Shown here in pieces: positions 36,924 to 48,147 of a stretch of DNA of 64,000 nt (its first letter is position 1; every line of letters starts with the position of its first letter). The notes under the pieces were generated by a model that was given only the letters and a program-made list of their open reading frames with translations, did not search any database and had not been told where the DNA came from. The position numbers were made by a program, and so were the translations under genes. The stretch spans positions 6,374,001 through 6,438,000 of the forward strand of contig NZ_CP034449.1 in NCBI RefSeq assembly GCF_003952425.1. Reading direction: 5' to 3'. This DNA comes from Mesorhizobium sp. M2A.F.Ca.ET.046.03.2.1 (GTDB lineage Bacteria > Pseudomonadota > Alphaproteobacteria > Rhizobiales > Rhizobiaceae).

Positions 36924-37622
36924 ATGGGTGTGATCCTCGCATTGGCGGCAATCCTTGTGGTGCTTTTTGGCGCCGCGTTGCTCTTCGTGCGTGCTGATGC
37001 GGCGAGGATGGCCGACGGTCTGCGATCGCTCGGGCCGGCTTTGCTGGGGCTGGTCGGCGCGCCCATGCTGGTCTTCGGCCGCAGCCTCATCGGCGGACTG
37101 CTTCTGCTCGCGGCGCTCGCCTGGGTCGGCTGGATTCGCACGAGACGGCCTCCGGCGCGGGCTGCCGCTTCCAAGCATTCGACGGTGCGCACCGCTGCGC
37201 TTGAAATGGACCTCGACCATGACAGCGGCAGGCTCGAGGGGCTTGTTCTGGCCGGGCGCTATGAAGGCAAGATGCTTGGCGCGATGGGGCTGACGGATCT
37301 GCGCCAGCTTTATGGCGAGCTCAGCCCCGATCCGGAGAGCCGCCAGCTCCTAGAGACGTATCTTGACGGCCGTTTTCCCGTCTGGCGCAAGGACGCGCAG
37401 CCGCACAGTGGCGAAGGGCTGAGTGTTGCGCCAGGTGCGGGCGCCATGACTAAGGAGGAGGCCTACAAGGTCCTTGGTCTTGAAGCGGGGGCCGCCGCGG
37501 CGGATATCCGCAAGGCGCACCGCCGCCTGATGCAGCGCCTGAACGCCGATGTCGGTGGCACGTCTGTCCTGGCGGCGCGGATCAATGAAGCCAAGGACGT
37601 CCTGCTCTCCAATCACGATTAG
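36924..37622 (+). CDS. Membrane-anchored J-domain-like protein with degenerate HPD
   Basis: A 232-residue protein with N-terminal membrane helices (about 4-23 and 38-70) and a C-terminal J-like domain (about 176-230). The end EEAYKVLGL, ADIRKAHRRLM and GGTSVLAARINEAKDVLL resembles the DnaJ/TIM14-type domain of rhizobial membrane J proteins. The obligate HPD tripeptide that stimulates Hsp70, expected at residues 207-209, reads Asn-Ala-Asp. The protein should therefore be unable to activate DnaK normally. It may be a non-catalytic adaptor like mitochondrial Pam16, or a decaying gene. Confidence 0.85.
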   Translation: MGVILALAAILVVLFGAALLFVRADAARMADGLRSLGPALLGLVGAPMLVFGRSLIGGLLLLAALAWVGWIRTRRPPARAAASKHSTVRTAALEMDLDHDSGRLEGLVLAGRYEGKMLGAMGLTDLRQLYGELSPDPESRQLLETYLDGRFPVWRKDAQPHSGEGLSVAPGAGAMTKEEAYKVLGLEAGAAAADIRKAHRRLMQRLNADVGGTSVLAARINEAKDVLLSNHD

Positions 37623-37665
37623 TCTCCTTCGACGCCGGTACCTTCCGGGAGATTTGAACAGCCGC

Positions 37666-39090
37666 CTATTGCTCGACGGCGTAGCACGAGATTTTCTTCC
37701 GCTTCAGGGCATCGCAGGCCTTCCAGGCGGCATTCTTCGAGCCGAAGCCGCCGAAGCGGGCGCGGTAGTAGGTGACGCCGTCCTTGTCGAAGGCGACGGT
37801 GAAGCCGGAAGCATCGGAGAGGACCTTCGGCGCCTGCTTGGCGGTTTGATCCAGAAGGCTCTGAGCTCCGGTTTTGGTGGGCGAGGAAGCGACCTGAACC
37901 ACCCAGCCTGACGGCACCGACGACGTCTTCACCGGATCGATCGCCGGCGCGGCGGGTGTCGGTTCGGCATAGGCCGTGACCGCCTGCGATGTGGTCTCCT
38001 GCGGCTTGGCAGCCGGCGCCACGGCGGCCACGGCAACCGTCTTCACCTTCCTGACCTGGATCACGGGCTTCGTCTCTTCGGCGACCTGTTGGGTGTCGTC
38101 CTGGACGTCGTCGGCCGAGGCAACGACAGTGTCGTCCGTCGCCGGCTTTTCGTCCGGAGTCGGTGCGTCATGCTTGGGCAAAAAGACCTTGGCCAGCGTC
38201 TTGATCGGGTTGTCGTTGCCCTTGGCGATGAGATCGCCGCCGCCGCGCGTCGAGGCGCGCGGCAGATAGGTGGTGATCAGCGCGGCCATCTGGTTGTCGC
38301 GGCTGCGGCCGGAAGCGCCGCCCATCACCACCGCGACGAGGCGGCGGTCGCCGTCTGCGACGGAGGAGACGAGATTGTAGCCCGAGGCGCGGGTGTAGCC
38401 GGTCTTGATGCCGTCGACGCCCTTGATACGGCCGAGCAGACGGTTGTGGCCGTTGATGCGCTGGCGGCCATACAGGAACGAGCGTTGCGAGAAATAGCCG
38501 TAATATTGCGGGAAGTGCTCGCGCAGCGCGATGCCAAGCATGGCCATGTCGTGCGCGGTGGTAAACTGGCCGGGGTCGGGCAGACCGTTGGCGTTGCGGA
38601 AGACGGTGCCGTTCATGCCGAGCTGGCGCGCCTTGGCGGTCATCATACGGGCGAAATTGTCCTCGCTGCCGCCGAGCAACTCGCCGAGCGCGGTGGCGGA
38701 GTCGTTGGCCGATTTCGTCACCATGGACAGGATCGCGGTCTCGACCGGAACCGAGCCGCCGGCGCGCACACCGAGCTTGGTCGGCGGCTGGGCCGCGGCA
38801 TGCGCTGAGTAGGGCACCGGCGTATTCTTGCTGACCCGGCCCTTCGCCAGCGCCTCGAAGGTGAGGTAGAGCGTCATCATCTTGGTGAGCGAAGCCGGAT
38901 AGCGCCGGCCATTGGCGTCGGCCGAATAGAGCACCTTGCCGGTCTTGGCATCCACCACAATGGCCGCGGACTTTGCGGCAAGGGCCGACGCCACATCGGC
39001 AGCGATAATCGTCATCGCCAGCGCGGCGACCATGACTGCCTTGAAGGAGAATGAGGATTTGGAGACCAGCCCCGACAACGCCTGACGCAC
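37666..39090 (-). CDS. D-alanyl-D-alanine carboxypeptidase with C-terminal SPOR domain
   Basis: A penicillin-binding protein of 474 residues that trims the peptidoglycan pentapeptide. A signal peptide covers about residues 1-39. The three active-site motifs are S67-L-T-K70, S127-A-N129 and K229-T-G231. A Pro/Lys/Thr-rich linker (about 300-390) leads to a SPOR domain (about 395-474, starting SGWVVQVASS), which binds denuded glycan and often targets proteins to the septum. It is similar to DacA/DacF-like proteins of rhizobia. It converges with the J-domain gene and is divergent from the phasin. Confidence 0.93.
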   Translation of the reverse strand: MRQALSGLVSKSSFSFKAVMVAALAMTIIAADVASALAAKSAAIVVDAKTGKVLYSADANGRRYPASLTKMMTLYLTFEALAKGRVSKNTPVPYSAHAAAQPPTKLGVRAGGSVPVETAILSMVTKSANDSATALGELLGGSEDNFARMMTAKARQLGMNGTVFRNANGLPDPGQFTTAHDMAMLGIALREHFPQYYGYFSQRSFLYGRQRINGHNRLLGRIKGVDGIKTGYTRASGYNLVSSVADGDRRLVAVVMGGASGRSRDNQMAALITTYLPRASTRGGGDLIAKGNDNPIKTLAKVFLPKHDAPTPDEKPATDDTVVASADDVQDDTQQVAEETKPVIQVRKVKTVAVAAVAPAAKPQETTSQAVTAYAEPTPAAPAIDPVKTSSVPSGWVVQVASSPTKTGAQSLLDQTAKQAPKVLSDASGFTVAFDKDGVTYYRARFGGFGSKNAAWKACDALKRKKISCYAVEQ

Positions 39091-39288
39091 CGTTACTACC
39101 CTGAAATTTTCGTTGCCCCGGAGGCGGCTACGGGAGTGCCTGCCTCACTTCCGGCCAAGCTATCGCGGTCAGCGTTACCAATCCGTTTATGGTAACCGCC
39201 GCGTTCACCATTTTTCGGCAAATCGAGCTTCTCTTTAATCGAATTTTACCGGCCGGCGGCGCTGGAGCCCCTGCGCACCAAGGGATTC

Positions 39289-39332
39289 TTGACTTTTGTG
39301 CGTTGCACAATATATTAAGGTGCATTGCACAA
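39289..39332 (+). promoter_or_regulatory. Phasin promoter with palindromic operator (PhaR-type candidate)
   Basis: A near-consensus sigma-70 promoter: TTGACT at 39289-39294, 16-bp spacer, TATATT at 39311-39316. The spacer is filled by the perfect inverted repeat TTGTGC-GTT-GCACAA (39296-39310). The 12-mer TGCATTGCACAA at 39321-39332 repeats TGCGTTGCACAA (39299-39310) with one change, 22 bp apart and just downstream of the -10. A repressor bound here would block RNA polymerase. PhaR repressors of PHB-storing bacteria bind TGC-rich sites ahead of phasin genes, so PhaR is the first candidate. Confidence 0.75.
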
Positions 39333-39377
39333 GGGCGCCCGGGGCAGAAAGGGCGTTTCAACCAAGGGAAGTATGAA

Positions 39378-39707
39378 ATGACCCAGACCTATGAGGACTT
39401 CACGAAATACGGCAAGGAGTTTGCCGACACCGGGCTGAAGAGCTTTGCCTCGCTCACCAAGGGCGCGCAGGCGATCGCCACCGAAGCCGGCGAATACACC
39501 AAGAAGAGCTTCGAGGCCGGCAGCGCAGCCTTCGAGAAGCTGTTCGCGGCCAAGTCGATCGAGAAGGCCATCGAGATCCAGACCGATTACGCCAAGCAGA
39601 GCTATGAGAGCTTCGTGGCCGAGGCCAGCAAGATCGGCAATCTCTATGCCGAGCTCGCCAAGGAGGCTTACAAGCCGTTCGAATCGGTGGTCGCCAAAGC
39701 GAAGTAA
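39378..39707 (+). CDS. Phasin family protein
   Basis: A phasin-2 family protein of 109 residues, all helical and without signal peptide, starting MTQTYEDFTKYGKEFADTGL. Typical segments are SFEAGSAAFEKLFAAKS and AIEIQTDYAKQSYESFVAE. Such proteins coat polyhydroxybutyrate granules in the cytoplasm and control their number and size. Its promoter holds a perfect palindrome, and a strong terminator follows, so the gene is monocistronic and probably abundant. Codons are strongly of the preferred type (GGC, AAG, ATC). Confidence 0.93.
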   Translation: MTQTYEDFTKYGKEFADTGLKSFASLTKGAQAIATEAGEYTKKSFEAGSAAFEKLFAAKSIEKAIEIQTDYAKQSYESFVAEASKIGNLYAELAKEAYKPFESVVAKAK

Positions 39708-39751
39708 TTTCGCCGGATCATATCCATACGGCCAGCCGGCCTGTGAAAAGG

Positions 39752-39782
39752 ACCCGGTCGCGGTAGCGCGGCCGGGTTTTTT
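39752..39782 (+). terminator. Rho-independent terminator after the phasin gene
   Basis: ACCCGGTCGCG pairs with CGCGGCCGGGT (11 bp with one G-T pair) around a GTAG loop and is followed by TTTTTT starting in the stem end. It lies 45 bp after the phasin stop. Confidence 0.92.
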
Positions 39783-39983
39783 CGTGGCCGATCGCAACCC
39801 GATGCACATTGCCGCATTCACGATTGAGAAATTCGCTTAGGTTTGCCCACCTAGCCATATTGTCAGCTAAACAGAAGGGCTTAAAATCGTCCATCGAGAA
39901 CCTACATGTTGAACTCGCATGAGGATTCGAAAAGGCTGGACTACGTGACGATCGGTTTGACTGCCACGGCAGGCGTGGTGCGA

Positions 39984-40310
39984 ATGCAAAGTGACGGGGA
40001 CCGCAACGATCCCGGTCGCGGTACCGCTGTCATCACGCGCACCAAGACCAAGACCAAAAAGCCCAGCCTCTACCGGGTCCTCATTCTGAACGACGACTAC
40101 ACTCCCATGGAGTTCGTCGTTCACGTCCTTGAGCGTTTTTTCCAAAAGGACCGCGAGGCCGCCACACGCATCATGCTTCATGTTCATAATCATGGAGTGG
40201 GCGAGTGCGGCATCTACACATTCGAGGTGGCCGAGACCAAAGTGTCCCAGGTCATGGATTTCGCCCGACAGAATCAGCATCCGCTGCAATGCGTGATGGA
40301 GAAGAAGTGA
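39984..40310 (+). CDS. clpS: ATP-dependent Clp protease adaptor ClpS
   Basis: An adaptor of 108 residues that delivers N-degron substrates to ClpA. The core is [15 protein letters not shown] (near 33-47), with the substrate-binding Asn-Asp-Asp, then [20 protein letters not shown] and [13 protein letters not shown] took the ATG at 39984 (MQSDGDRND); an in-frame ATG at 39906 gives 26 more residues and cannot be excluded. It lies 6 bp before clpA, the expected partner. Confidence 0.94.
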   Translation: MQSDGDRNDPGRGTAVITRTKTKTKKPSLYRVLILNDDYTPMEFVVHVLERFFQKDREAATRIMLHVHNHGVGECGIYTFEVAETKVSQVMDFARQNQHPLQCVMEKK

Positions 40311-40316
40311 GGTAAC

Positions 40317-42782
<2,466 letters not shown>

Positions 42783-42808
42783 TCGGCCTTATTCCGAATT
42801 GCAGAAAG

Positions 42809-42830
42809 GCCCCGGCGACGGGGCTTTTTT
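42809..42830 (+). terminator. Rho-independent terminator after clpA
   Basis: GCCCCG pairs with CGGGGC around a GCGA tetraloop, followed directly by TTTTTT. It lies 27 bp past the clpA stop. Confidence 0.9.
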
Positions 42831-42990
42831 GTTGCAAGGAAACGTGGAAATCGGCCGGATTGTCCTTAATTTAACGGTGCGCGTGGCCGATGTCCTCCAA
42901 CCGCCAACGGATTTTCCTGGATCAATGGAAAGACGATGCGCCCGTGTCGGTGCGGTCGCATCCTGTGGCCGCGCATGCTATGGCCGGCAC

Positions 42991-43728
42991 ATGTCGACTT
43001 GGACCTCGAACGTCACAGCGCCTCGTTCCACTTGGTTCCTGCGTGGTGCCCGCGCGGCCTTTTCCCTGCCTGGCCTGATCCTCGTCAGCTCGTTCATTGG
43101 CTTTGCCGCCCTGGCGAAAGACGCCGGGGTCACGGTGGCACAGGCCGCTTTCATGACCGGAACGGTGTGGGCGCTGCCATCCATGGTCGTGCTGGTGAGT
43201 GCGATCGCATCGGGAGCGGCGCTGCCGGCGGCGATGTTCGCCGTCACGTTGTCCGCCATACGTCTGATGCCGATGGTGATGGCGCTGGCACCCGAGATGC
43301 GCACCGGGAAAACCCGGCAATGCGTGCTCTACCTCCTGGCGCATTTCGTGGCCGTGACCTCCTGGGTGCTGGCCATGGAGCGCCTCAAGCGCGTCCCGCC
43401 TCAAATGCGTACGACTTACTATGCCGGCCTCGGCGGCACGCTGGTGACGACGAATGTCATCGTCGTGACCGTCGTTTATGCAGTGGCGGATGCGCTGCCG
43501 TCCGCCGTTTCGGCGGCGTTGCTGATGTTGACGCCGATGTATTTCCTGACCTCGTTGTGGGGGTCCGCACGCGAGCGGGCAGGGCATGTCGCAATGGTCC
43601 TGGGCCTCGTCCTCGGACCGGTCTTCCACATAGTGTTGCCGCAGATCGATTTGCTGGTTGCCGGACTGATCGGCGGCACGGTCGCCTGTGGCTTGCAATT
43701 GTGGCGGCGCAAGGTGCGCGCAGCGTGA
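42991..43728 (+). CDS. azlC: AzlC-family branched-chain amino acid exporter, large subunit
   Basis: A 245-residue integral membrane protein starting MSTWTSNVTAPRS. AzlC features are the FIGFAALAKDAG first-helix region near 38-49, WALPSMVVLVSAI and the ALSAIRLMPMVMAL-like helix (here LSAIRLMPMVMAL). It works with the small AzlD subunit to export branched-chain amino acids and analogues. The open frame extends upstream into the clpA terminator and is not coding there. Its stop overlaps the GTG of azlD. Confidence 0.9.
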   Translation: MSTWTSNVTAPRSTWFLRGARAAFSLPGLILVSSFIGFAALAKDAGVTVAQAAFMTGTVWALPSMVVLVSAIASGAALPAAMFAVTLSAIRLMPMVMALAPEMRTGKTRQCVLYLLAHFVAVTSWVLAMERLKRVPPQMRTTYYAGLGGTLVTTNVIVVTVVYAVADALPSAVSAALLMLTPMYFLTSLWGSARERAGHVAMVLGLVLGPVFHIVLPQIDLLVAGLIGGTVACGLQLWRRKVRAA

Positions 43729-44075
43729 GTTACTTTTCCAGCGGCGCCTGGTGGTGGCCATACATGTTCATTCTCGTCGCCGGTTTCGCCGCGACGGATA
43801 TCTGGCGCTTCCTCGGCGTCTATCTTGGCGGCAAGCTTTCCGAAGATTCAGACCTGTTGGTGCTGGTTCGCACCATGGCGACGGCGCTTGTTGCCGCCGT
43901 CATCGGCAACCTGATTGTCTTTCCAGGCGGCGCGCTGGCGCACACTTCGCTTGGCTTGAGGATAGCGGCGGCGGCCCTGGGTTTCGTCGCCTATCTGGCG
44001 TCGGGAAAGCGCATGGTCGTCGGCATCGCCACAGCCGAGTTTTTGCTTCTGGCGGGACTTTATCTGAACTTTTGA
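43725..44075 (+). CDS. azlD: AzlD-family branched-chain amino acid exporter, small subunit
   Basis: A membrane protein of 116 residues with about four short helices, translated from a GTG that overlaps the azlC stop (GTGA). The sequence GGKLSEDSDLLVLVRTMATALVAAVIG-type core (shortened to LSEDSDLLVLVRTMA) and the final GIATAEFLLLAGLYL fit AzlD. The small subunit is required for transport by AzlC. Confidence 0.88.
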   Translation: MSYFSSGAWWWPYMFILVAGFAATDIWRFLGVYLGGKLSEDSDLLVLVRTMATALVAAVIGNLIVFPGGALAHTSLGLRIAAAALGFVAYLASGKRMVVGIATAEFLLLAGLYLNF

Positions 44076-44087
44076 TTTCGCCCCATC

Positions 44088-44516
44088 TCAGCCCGCCAGA
44101 GCCGCCCGGATCTTGCCGGCATTCTCGGCCAGCACCTCCGGCTTTTCCATCTGTCCGGGATGCGGCTTCAACGGCACGCCCTCGAAGCGCGGAACGACGT
44201 GGACATGAAGGTGATAGACGGTCTGCCCGGAAGCCGGCTCGTTGAACTGCATGATGGTGACGCCGTCGGCGTTGAAGGCCTTTTTCACCGCCACCGCCAC
44301 CTTCTGCACGACCGCGAACAGCGCGGCGAACGTTGCCGGATCGGCGTCGAGGATGTTGCGCGACGGCGCCTTCGGCACGACCAGCGTGTGGCCCGTGCCT
44401 TGCGGCATCACATCCATGAAGGCGACCACCGCGTCGTCCTCATAGACGCCGTGCGAGGGGATCTCGCCGCGCAGGATTTTCGCGAAGATGTTGCCGGGAT
44501 CATAGGCTTCGGCCAT
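44088..44516 (-). CDS. HIT-family protein (histidine triad hydrolase)
   Basis: A 142-residue HINT-like protein from ATG 44516. The triad is H102-L-H104-V-H106-VV, with the N-terminal KILRGEIPSHGVYEDD and the DVMPQGTGHTLVVPK strand of the family. Such enzymes hydrolyse nucleoside phosphoramidates or AMP-lysine-type substrates. It converges with azlD, 12 bp apart. Confidence 0.95.
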   Translation of the reverse strand: MAEAYDPGNIFAKILRGEIPSHGVYEDDAVVAFMDVMPQGTGHTLVVPKAPSRNILDADPATFAALFAVVQKVAVAVKKAFNADGVTIMQFNEPASGQTVYHLHVHVVPRFEGVPLKPHPGQMEKPEVLAENAGKIRAALAG

Positions 44517-44622
44517 GGGGTGACACTCCCAATTGCGTTCGCCGTCCGGTGTAGCGAAGCCGCCGGTGGGCGGCAAGGCGCTCAGGCGAGATCGACCGCC
44601 AAGCTGCCTTCGCTGCCCAGGA

Positions 44623-45837
44623 TTATTCGCCGAGATCCTTGCGGAAGGGCGTGTGCTCTTCGAGATACTCGCCCATGCGTTCGACCTCGCGCCGCTCGCG
44701 CCTGAGATAATCGGCGACGGCGTTGCGTAAGCCGGGATGCGAAATGTAGTGCGCCGAATGCATGGTCACCGGACGGTAGCCGCGCGCCAGCTTGTGCTCG
44801 CCCTGCGCGCCTGCCTCCACCACCTTGAGCTTGTGCTCGATGGCGAAGTCGATGGCCTGGTGGTAGCAGACCTCGAAATGCAGGAAAGGGTGGTCCTCGA
44901 TGCAGCCCCAGTTGCGGCCATAGAGCGCATCGGAACCGATGAAGTTGATGGCGCCGGCAATGTAGCGGCCATTGCGCTTGGCCATCACCAGAAGAATGTC
45001 CTCGGCCATGCGCTCGCCGATCAGCGAGAAGAACTGCCGGTTGAGATAAGGCCTGCCCCATTTGCGGCCGCCGGTATCCATGTAGAAGGCGAAGAAGTCA
45101 TCCCAGGTGCTTTCGGTGATATCCTTGCCGGTCAGCCAGTCGATCGAGATGCCCTCGGCAAGCGCCTCGCGGCGCTCCTTCTTCATCGCCTTGCGCTTGC
45201 GCGAGGCAAGGGTGGCGAGGAAGTCGTCATAGGTCGAAAAGCCTTCATTGAAGAAATGGAACTGCTGGTCGGTGCGATGCAGGAACCCCGCCGCCTCCAG
45301 CGTCGCCACGTCGGGCTCGTTTGCGAAGGTGACATGCGCGGAAGAGACGCCGAGCTTGTCGGTCACGAGTTTCAACCCCTCCGCCAGGCCTGCCTTCACG
45401 GCGCCTGCGTCCTCGCCCCTGCTGACGAGCAGGCGAGGGCCGGTCACCGGCGTGAACGGCACCGAGCATTGCAGCTTGGGATAGTAGCGGCCGCCGGCGC
45501 GCTCGAAGGCGTCGGACCAGCCATGGTCGAAGACATATTCCCCCTGGCTGTGCGATTTGAGATAACAAGGGACAGCGCCGAGAAGCCCGCCTTGCGCGGT
45601 TTCAAGTCTAAGGTGATGACCTTGCCAGCCGGTGCGCCGAACAGCGCAGCCGGAATCTTCCAAGGCGCTCAGAAAAGCGAATGAAACCAGCGGGTTGTAG
45701 CCGTTTTCTTTATCGCCGCGCGTGGTCCCGGCAAAGCCGTCCCATTCCTCGCATGTGAACGCGCCGATGCCTGCCGCGACGCGGATCGCATAATCCGCGT
45801 TCGCTGCCCGTCCATCATCGTCGTCGCCTTGATCCAT
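44623..45837 (-). CDS. GNAT/FemAB-like protein, DUF482 (peptidogalycan biosynthesis/recognition)
   Basis: A 404-residue cytosolic protein. The segments NGYNPLVSFAFLSALEDSGCA, CSVPFTPVTGPRLL and GSDALYGRNWGCIEDHPFLHFEVCYHQAIDFAI (given here by their landmarks GRNWGC and HFEVCYHQ), together with EHKLARGYRPV near the end, mark DUF482, which folds as tandem GNAT domains. The acyl acceptor is unknown. It is followed by the HIT gene on the same strand, 106 bp away. Confidence 0.88.
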   Translation of the reverse strand: MDQGDDDDGRAANADYAIRVAAGIGAFTCEEWDGFAGTTRGDKENGYNPLVSFAFLSALEDSGCAVRRTGWQGHHLRLETAQGGLLGAVPCYLKSHSQGEYVFDHGWSDAFERAGGRYYPKLQCSVPFTPVTGPRLLVSRGEDAGAVKAGLAEGLKLVTDKLGVSSAHVTFANEPDVATLEAAGFLHRTDQQFHFFNEGFSTYDDFLATLASRKRKAMKKERREALAEGISIDWLTGKDITESTWDDFFAFYMDTGGRKWGRPYLNRQFFSLIGERMAEDILLVMAKRNGRYIAGAINFIGSDALYGRNWGCIEDHPFLHFEVCYHQAIDFAIEHKLKVVEAGAQGEHKLARGYRPVTMHSAHYISHPGLRNAVADYLRRERREVERMGEYLEEHTPFRKDLGE

Positions 45838-45892
45838 GGGGCTTATTTAAGCTTCGCCGGGGCAGCTACAAGTCACGTTTGAGGCACCCGGC

Positions 45893-46630
45893 TCAAGCGA
45901 CTCTTACCAGGCCGGGTTCGAAACCCTCGAAGGTCATCTGGTCGGCATATTTGAAGGTGAGGTCGACCGCCGGCTGGTCATGCACGGTCCAGGTGATGAC
46001 GGGCATCTTCAGCTTTTCACGCACGAAGCTGACGAAAGGGTTCGGCAGGTCGCCGGCGGCGTAGGAGGTGAAGGCGAGGTCATGCGCGAGCATGGCGAAA
46101 TGCGCCTCGATCAGCTGGTTGTCCTTGCCATAGGCGGTCAGCCCACCGGGGATGCCCGGCGCGTCCCTGGCGAAGTCGCGGATCAGCCAGTGATCGAACG
46201 ACATGATGGCCACCTTGCCCTTGTAGCGCTTGAGCAGCCGGCCGACGGCTGCCACCAGGCCCGCGTCATGGCCGGGAACGCCTTTCAGCTCGACCACCAG
46301 CGGCACGCGGCCGTCGATCAGGTCGAGCGCTTCCTGCAGCGTCGGCACATGGTCCTTGGTGCCGCCGATCCTGAGCGTCGCCAGTTCGGCTGCGGTGCGT
46401 TGCCAGATGAAGCCGTCCTCGCCAGTCAGGCGCTTCAGGTCGCCGTCATGGATGATCACCGGGACGCCATCCGACGAGAGATGCACGTCGCATTCGATGG
46501 CATAGCCGCGTTCGGCCGCCGCGGCGAAGGCCGACAGCGTGTTCTCCCAGCGGGTCTTGTTCATGTCGTGAAAGCCGCGATGCGCGACGGGGCGGGCAAT
46601 CAGCCAGGAGAGATCGGTCATGTTGGGCAT
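45893..46630 (-). CDS. Glycerophosphodiester phosphodiesterase family protein
   Basis: A 245-residue TIM-barrel phosphodiesterase. Catalytic and metal residues appear in AHRGFHD (His), WENTLSAF (Glu), ECDVHLSSDG (Glu, Asp) and IIHDGDLKRLTG (His). No signal peptide is evident, so it probably acts in the cytosol on glycerophosphodiesters from lipid turnover. The ATG at 46630 overlaps the ridA-like stop; a GTG at 46633 or ATG at 46621 are alternatives. Confidence 0.92.
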   Translation of the reverse strand: MPNMTDLSWLIARPVAHRGFHDMNKTRWENTLSAFAAAAERGYAIECDVHLSSDGVPVIIHDGDLKRLTGEDGFIWQRTAAELATLRIGGTKDHVPTLQEALDLIDGRVPLVVELKGVPGHDAGLVAAVGRLLKRYKGKVAIMSFDHWLIRDFARDAPGIPGGLTAYGKDNQLIEAHFAMLAHDLAFTSYAAGDLPNPFVSFVREKLKMPVITWTVHDQPAVDLTFKYADQMTFEGFEPGLVRVA

Positions 46631-47094
46631 CACTCGACTTCGAAGATCGCTTCGATTTCGACCGCGGCGTTGAGCGGCAGCGAGGCGGTGCCGACGGCGG
46701 ATCGGGCGTGCTTGCCACGCTCGCCGAGTGCCGCGACCAGGAAGTCGGAGGCGCCGTTGGCAACAAGATGCTGCTCGACGAAATCAGGAGCGGAGGCGAC
46801 GAAGACAGTGATCTTGACCACGCGCCGGATCCTCTCGAGATCACCGAGCGCCGCCTTGGCCTGCGCCAGGATGTTGATGGCGCAGAATTTCGCGCCTTCC
46901 TTGCCGGCGGCGGTGTCGATGTCGCGGCCGAGCAGCCCGCTTGCCTGCAGCTTGCCGTCCTTCAGCGGCAGCTGGCCGGCGGTGAAGAGCATGTTGCCGG
47001 TCCGGCAATAGGGCACATAGTTGGCGGCGGGCGCGGCGGCGGCCGGAATGGCCACGCCAAGATCGCTTAGCCGCTTTTCGATTGTTTCGCTCAT
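46630..47094 (-). CDS. RidA-family protein (YjgF/YER057c/UK114)
   Basis: A 154-residue member of the longer RidA subgroup, starting MSETIEKRLSDLGVAIP. Family marks are YVPYCRTGNMLFTAGQLPL, and GVTSLPL-like region here read as VGTASLPLNAAVEIEAIFEV. RidA proper hydrolyses reactive enamine/imine intermediates; the long subgroup is less well understood. It is co-transcribed with the phosphodiesterase gene, overlapping by one or a few bases. Confidence 0.93.
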   Translation of the reverse strand: MSETIEKRLSDLGVAIPAAAAPAANYVPYCRTGNMLFTAGQLPLKDGKLQASGLLGRDIDTAAGKEGAKFCAINILAQAKAALGDLERIRRVVKITVFVASAPDFVEQHLVANGASDFLVAALGERGKHARSAVGTASLPLNAAVEIEAIFEVE

Positions 47095-47233
47095 TGGTTT
47101 TCCCTATTGCTGGAAGGCGCCGCGTTGGCCGGGCCGAAATTGCTATTTTTGCCTCGCTTCCGCCACGACTTTTTTTAAGCTGGACCATCTTTCCCTGCGG
47201 CCTGTCTCGCGGCCGCGACGATCGGAGCAACGT

Positions 47234-48064
47234 ATGCGCGCAACGCGCCTTTTTCTCGCCGCCGCCTGTCTTTCGGCAGCGTTCCCAATGGCGCCGGCCC
47301 TTGCGGTGCCCGCGCTGCAGGCGCATCGCGCGGTCTACGATCTGACACTCAACAAGGCCTCCGATCGTTCGGGCATCACGGGCATCACCGGCCGCATGGT
47401 CTATGAGTTCAACGGCTCCGCCTGCGAGGGTTACACGGTCAAGTTCCGTTTCGTCACTCAGATCGTCACCAACGACAACACCAGGCTCACCGACCAGCAG
47501 ACGACGACTTTCGAGGATGCCGAAGGCAAGACCTTTTCCTTCGTGACGAAATCCTTTGTCGACCAGAACCTCGACAAGGAGGTGAAGGGGGTGGCCACGC
47601 GGGAAGCGAAGGGCCTCAAGGTCGATATCGACAAGCCCGAGAAGAGCAGCCTCGAGCTTGCGGCCACACAGTTTCCGACCCAGCATCTGGTCGAGCTGAT
47701 CGGCAAGGCTGAAAATGGCGAGAATTTCTACCAGACCAATCTGTTCGACGGCTCCGAGGACGCCAACAAGGTGATGAGCACCACCGTCATCGTCGGCAAG
47801 AAGACCGAATCCGACAAGGCGGATCCGGAAGCGCCGGCGCTGGCCAAGCTCGCCTCGGACAAATACTGGCCGGTCGACATCGCCTATTTCGACGATACCG
47901 ACAAAAGCGGCGAAGAGGTGCCGGAGTACCGTATCAGCTTCAAGCTGCACGAGAACGGCATCACCCGCGACCTCGTCATGGACTATGGCGACTTCTCGAT
48001 GACCGGCAAGCTGGTGAACCTGTCGCTGTTCGACCAGACCAAGCCCTGCCCGGCTTCGAAATAG
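47234..48064 (+). CDS. eipB: Cell envelope integrity protein EipB (DUF1849)
   Basis: A periplasmic protein of 276 residues. A signal peptide spans about residues 1-24 (MRATRLFLAAACL, cleavage after ALA). The mature part is the beta-spiral DUF1849 domain: HRAVYDLTLNK, YWPVDIAYFDD and the C-terminal SFKLHENGITRDLVMDYGDFS. Two cysteines, in SACEGY and near the end in KPCPAS, match the conserved disulfide of Brucella EipB. EipB is needed for envelope integrity in Brucella. The longer open frame from 47021 reads through ridA antisense and is rejected. Confidence 0.92.
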   Translation: MRATRLFLAAACLSAAFPMAPALAVPALQAHRAVYDLTLNKASDRSGITGITGRMVYEFNGSACEGYTVKFRFVTQIVTNDNTRLTDQQTTTFEDAEGKTFSFVTKSFVDQNLDKEVKGVATREAKGLKVDIDKPEKSSLELAATQFPTQHLVELIGKAENGENFYQTNLFDGSEDANKVMSTTVIVGKKTESDKADPEAPALAKLASDKYWPVDIAYFDDTDKSGEEVPEYRISFKLHENGITRDLVMDYGDFSMTGKLVNLSLFDQTKPCPASK

Positions 48065-48147
48065 CAGCGCCCCGACGATAGGCGATCGCGCTTGCACGTC
48101 TGGCTTCAACTCGCCATGTGTCGGGCTGAAGGAGTGCGGCGAGGCTG

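Noticed and set aside
42936..43724. Upstream part of the long frame that ends as azlD
   Set aside because: Only the last 116 codons resemble AzlD; the rest lies out of frame over azlC.
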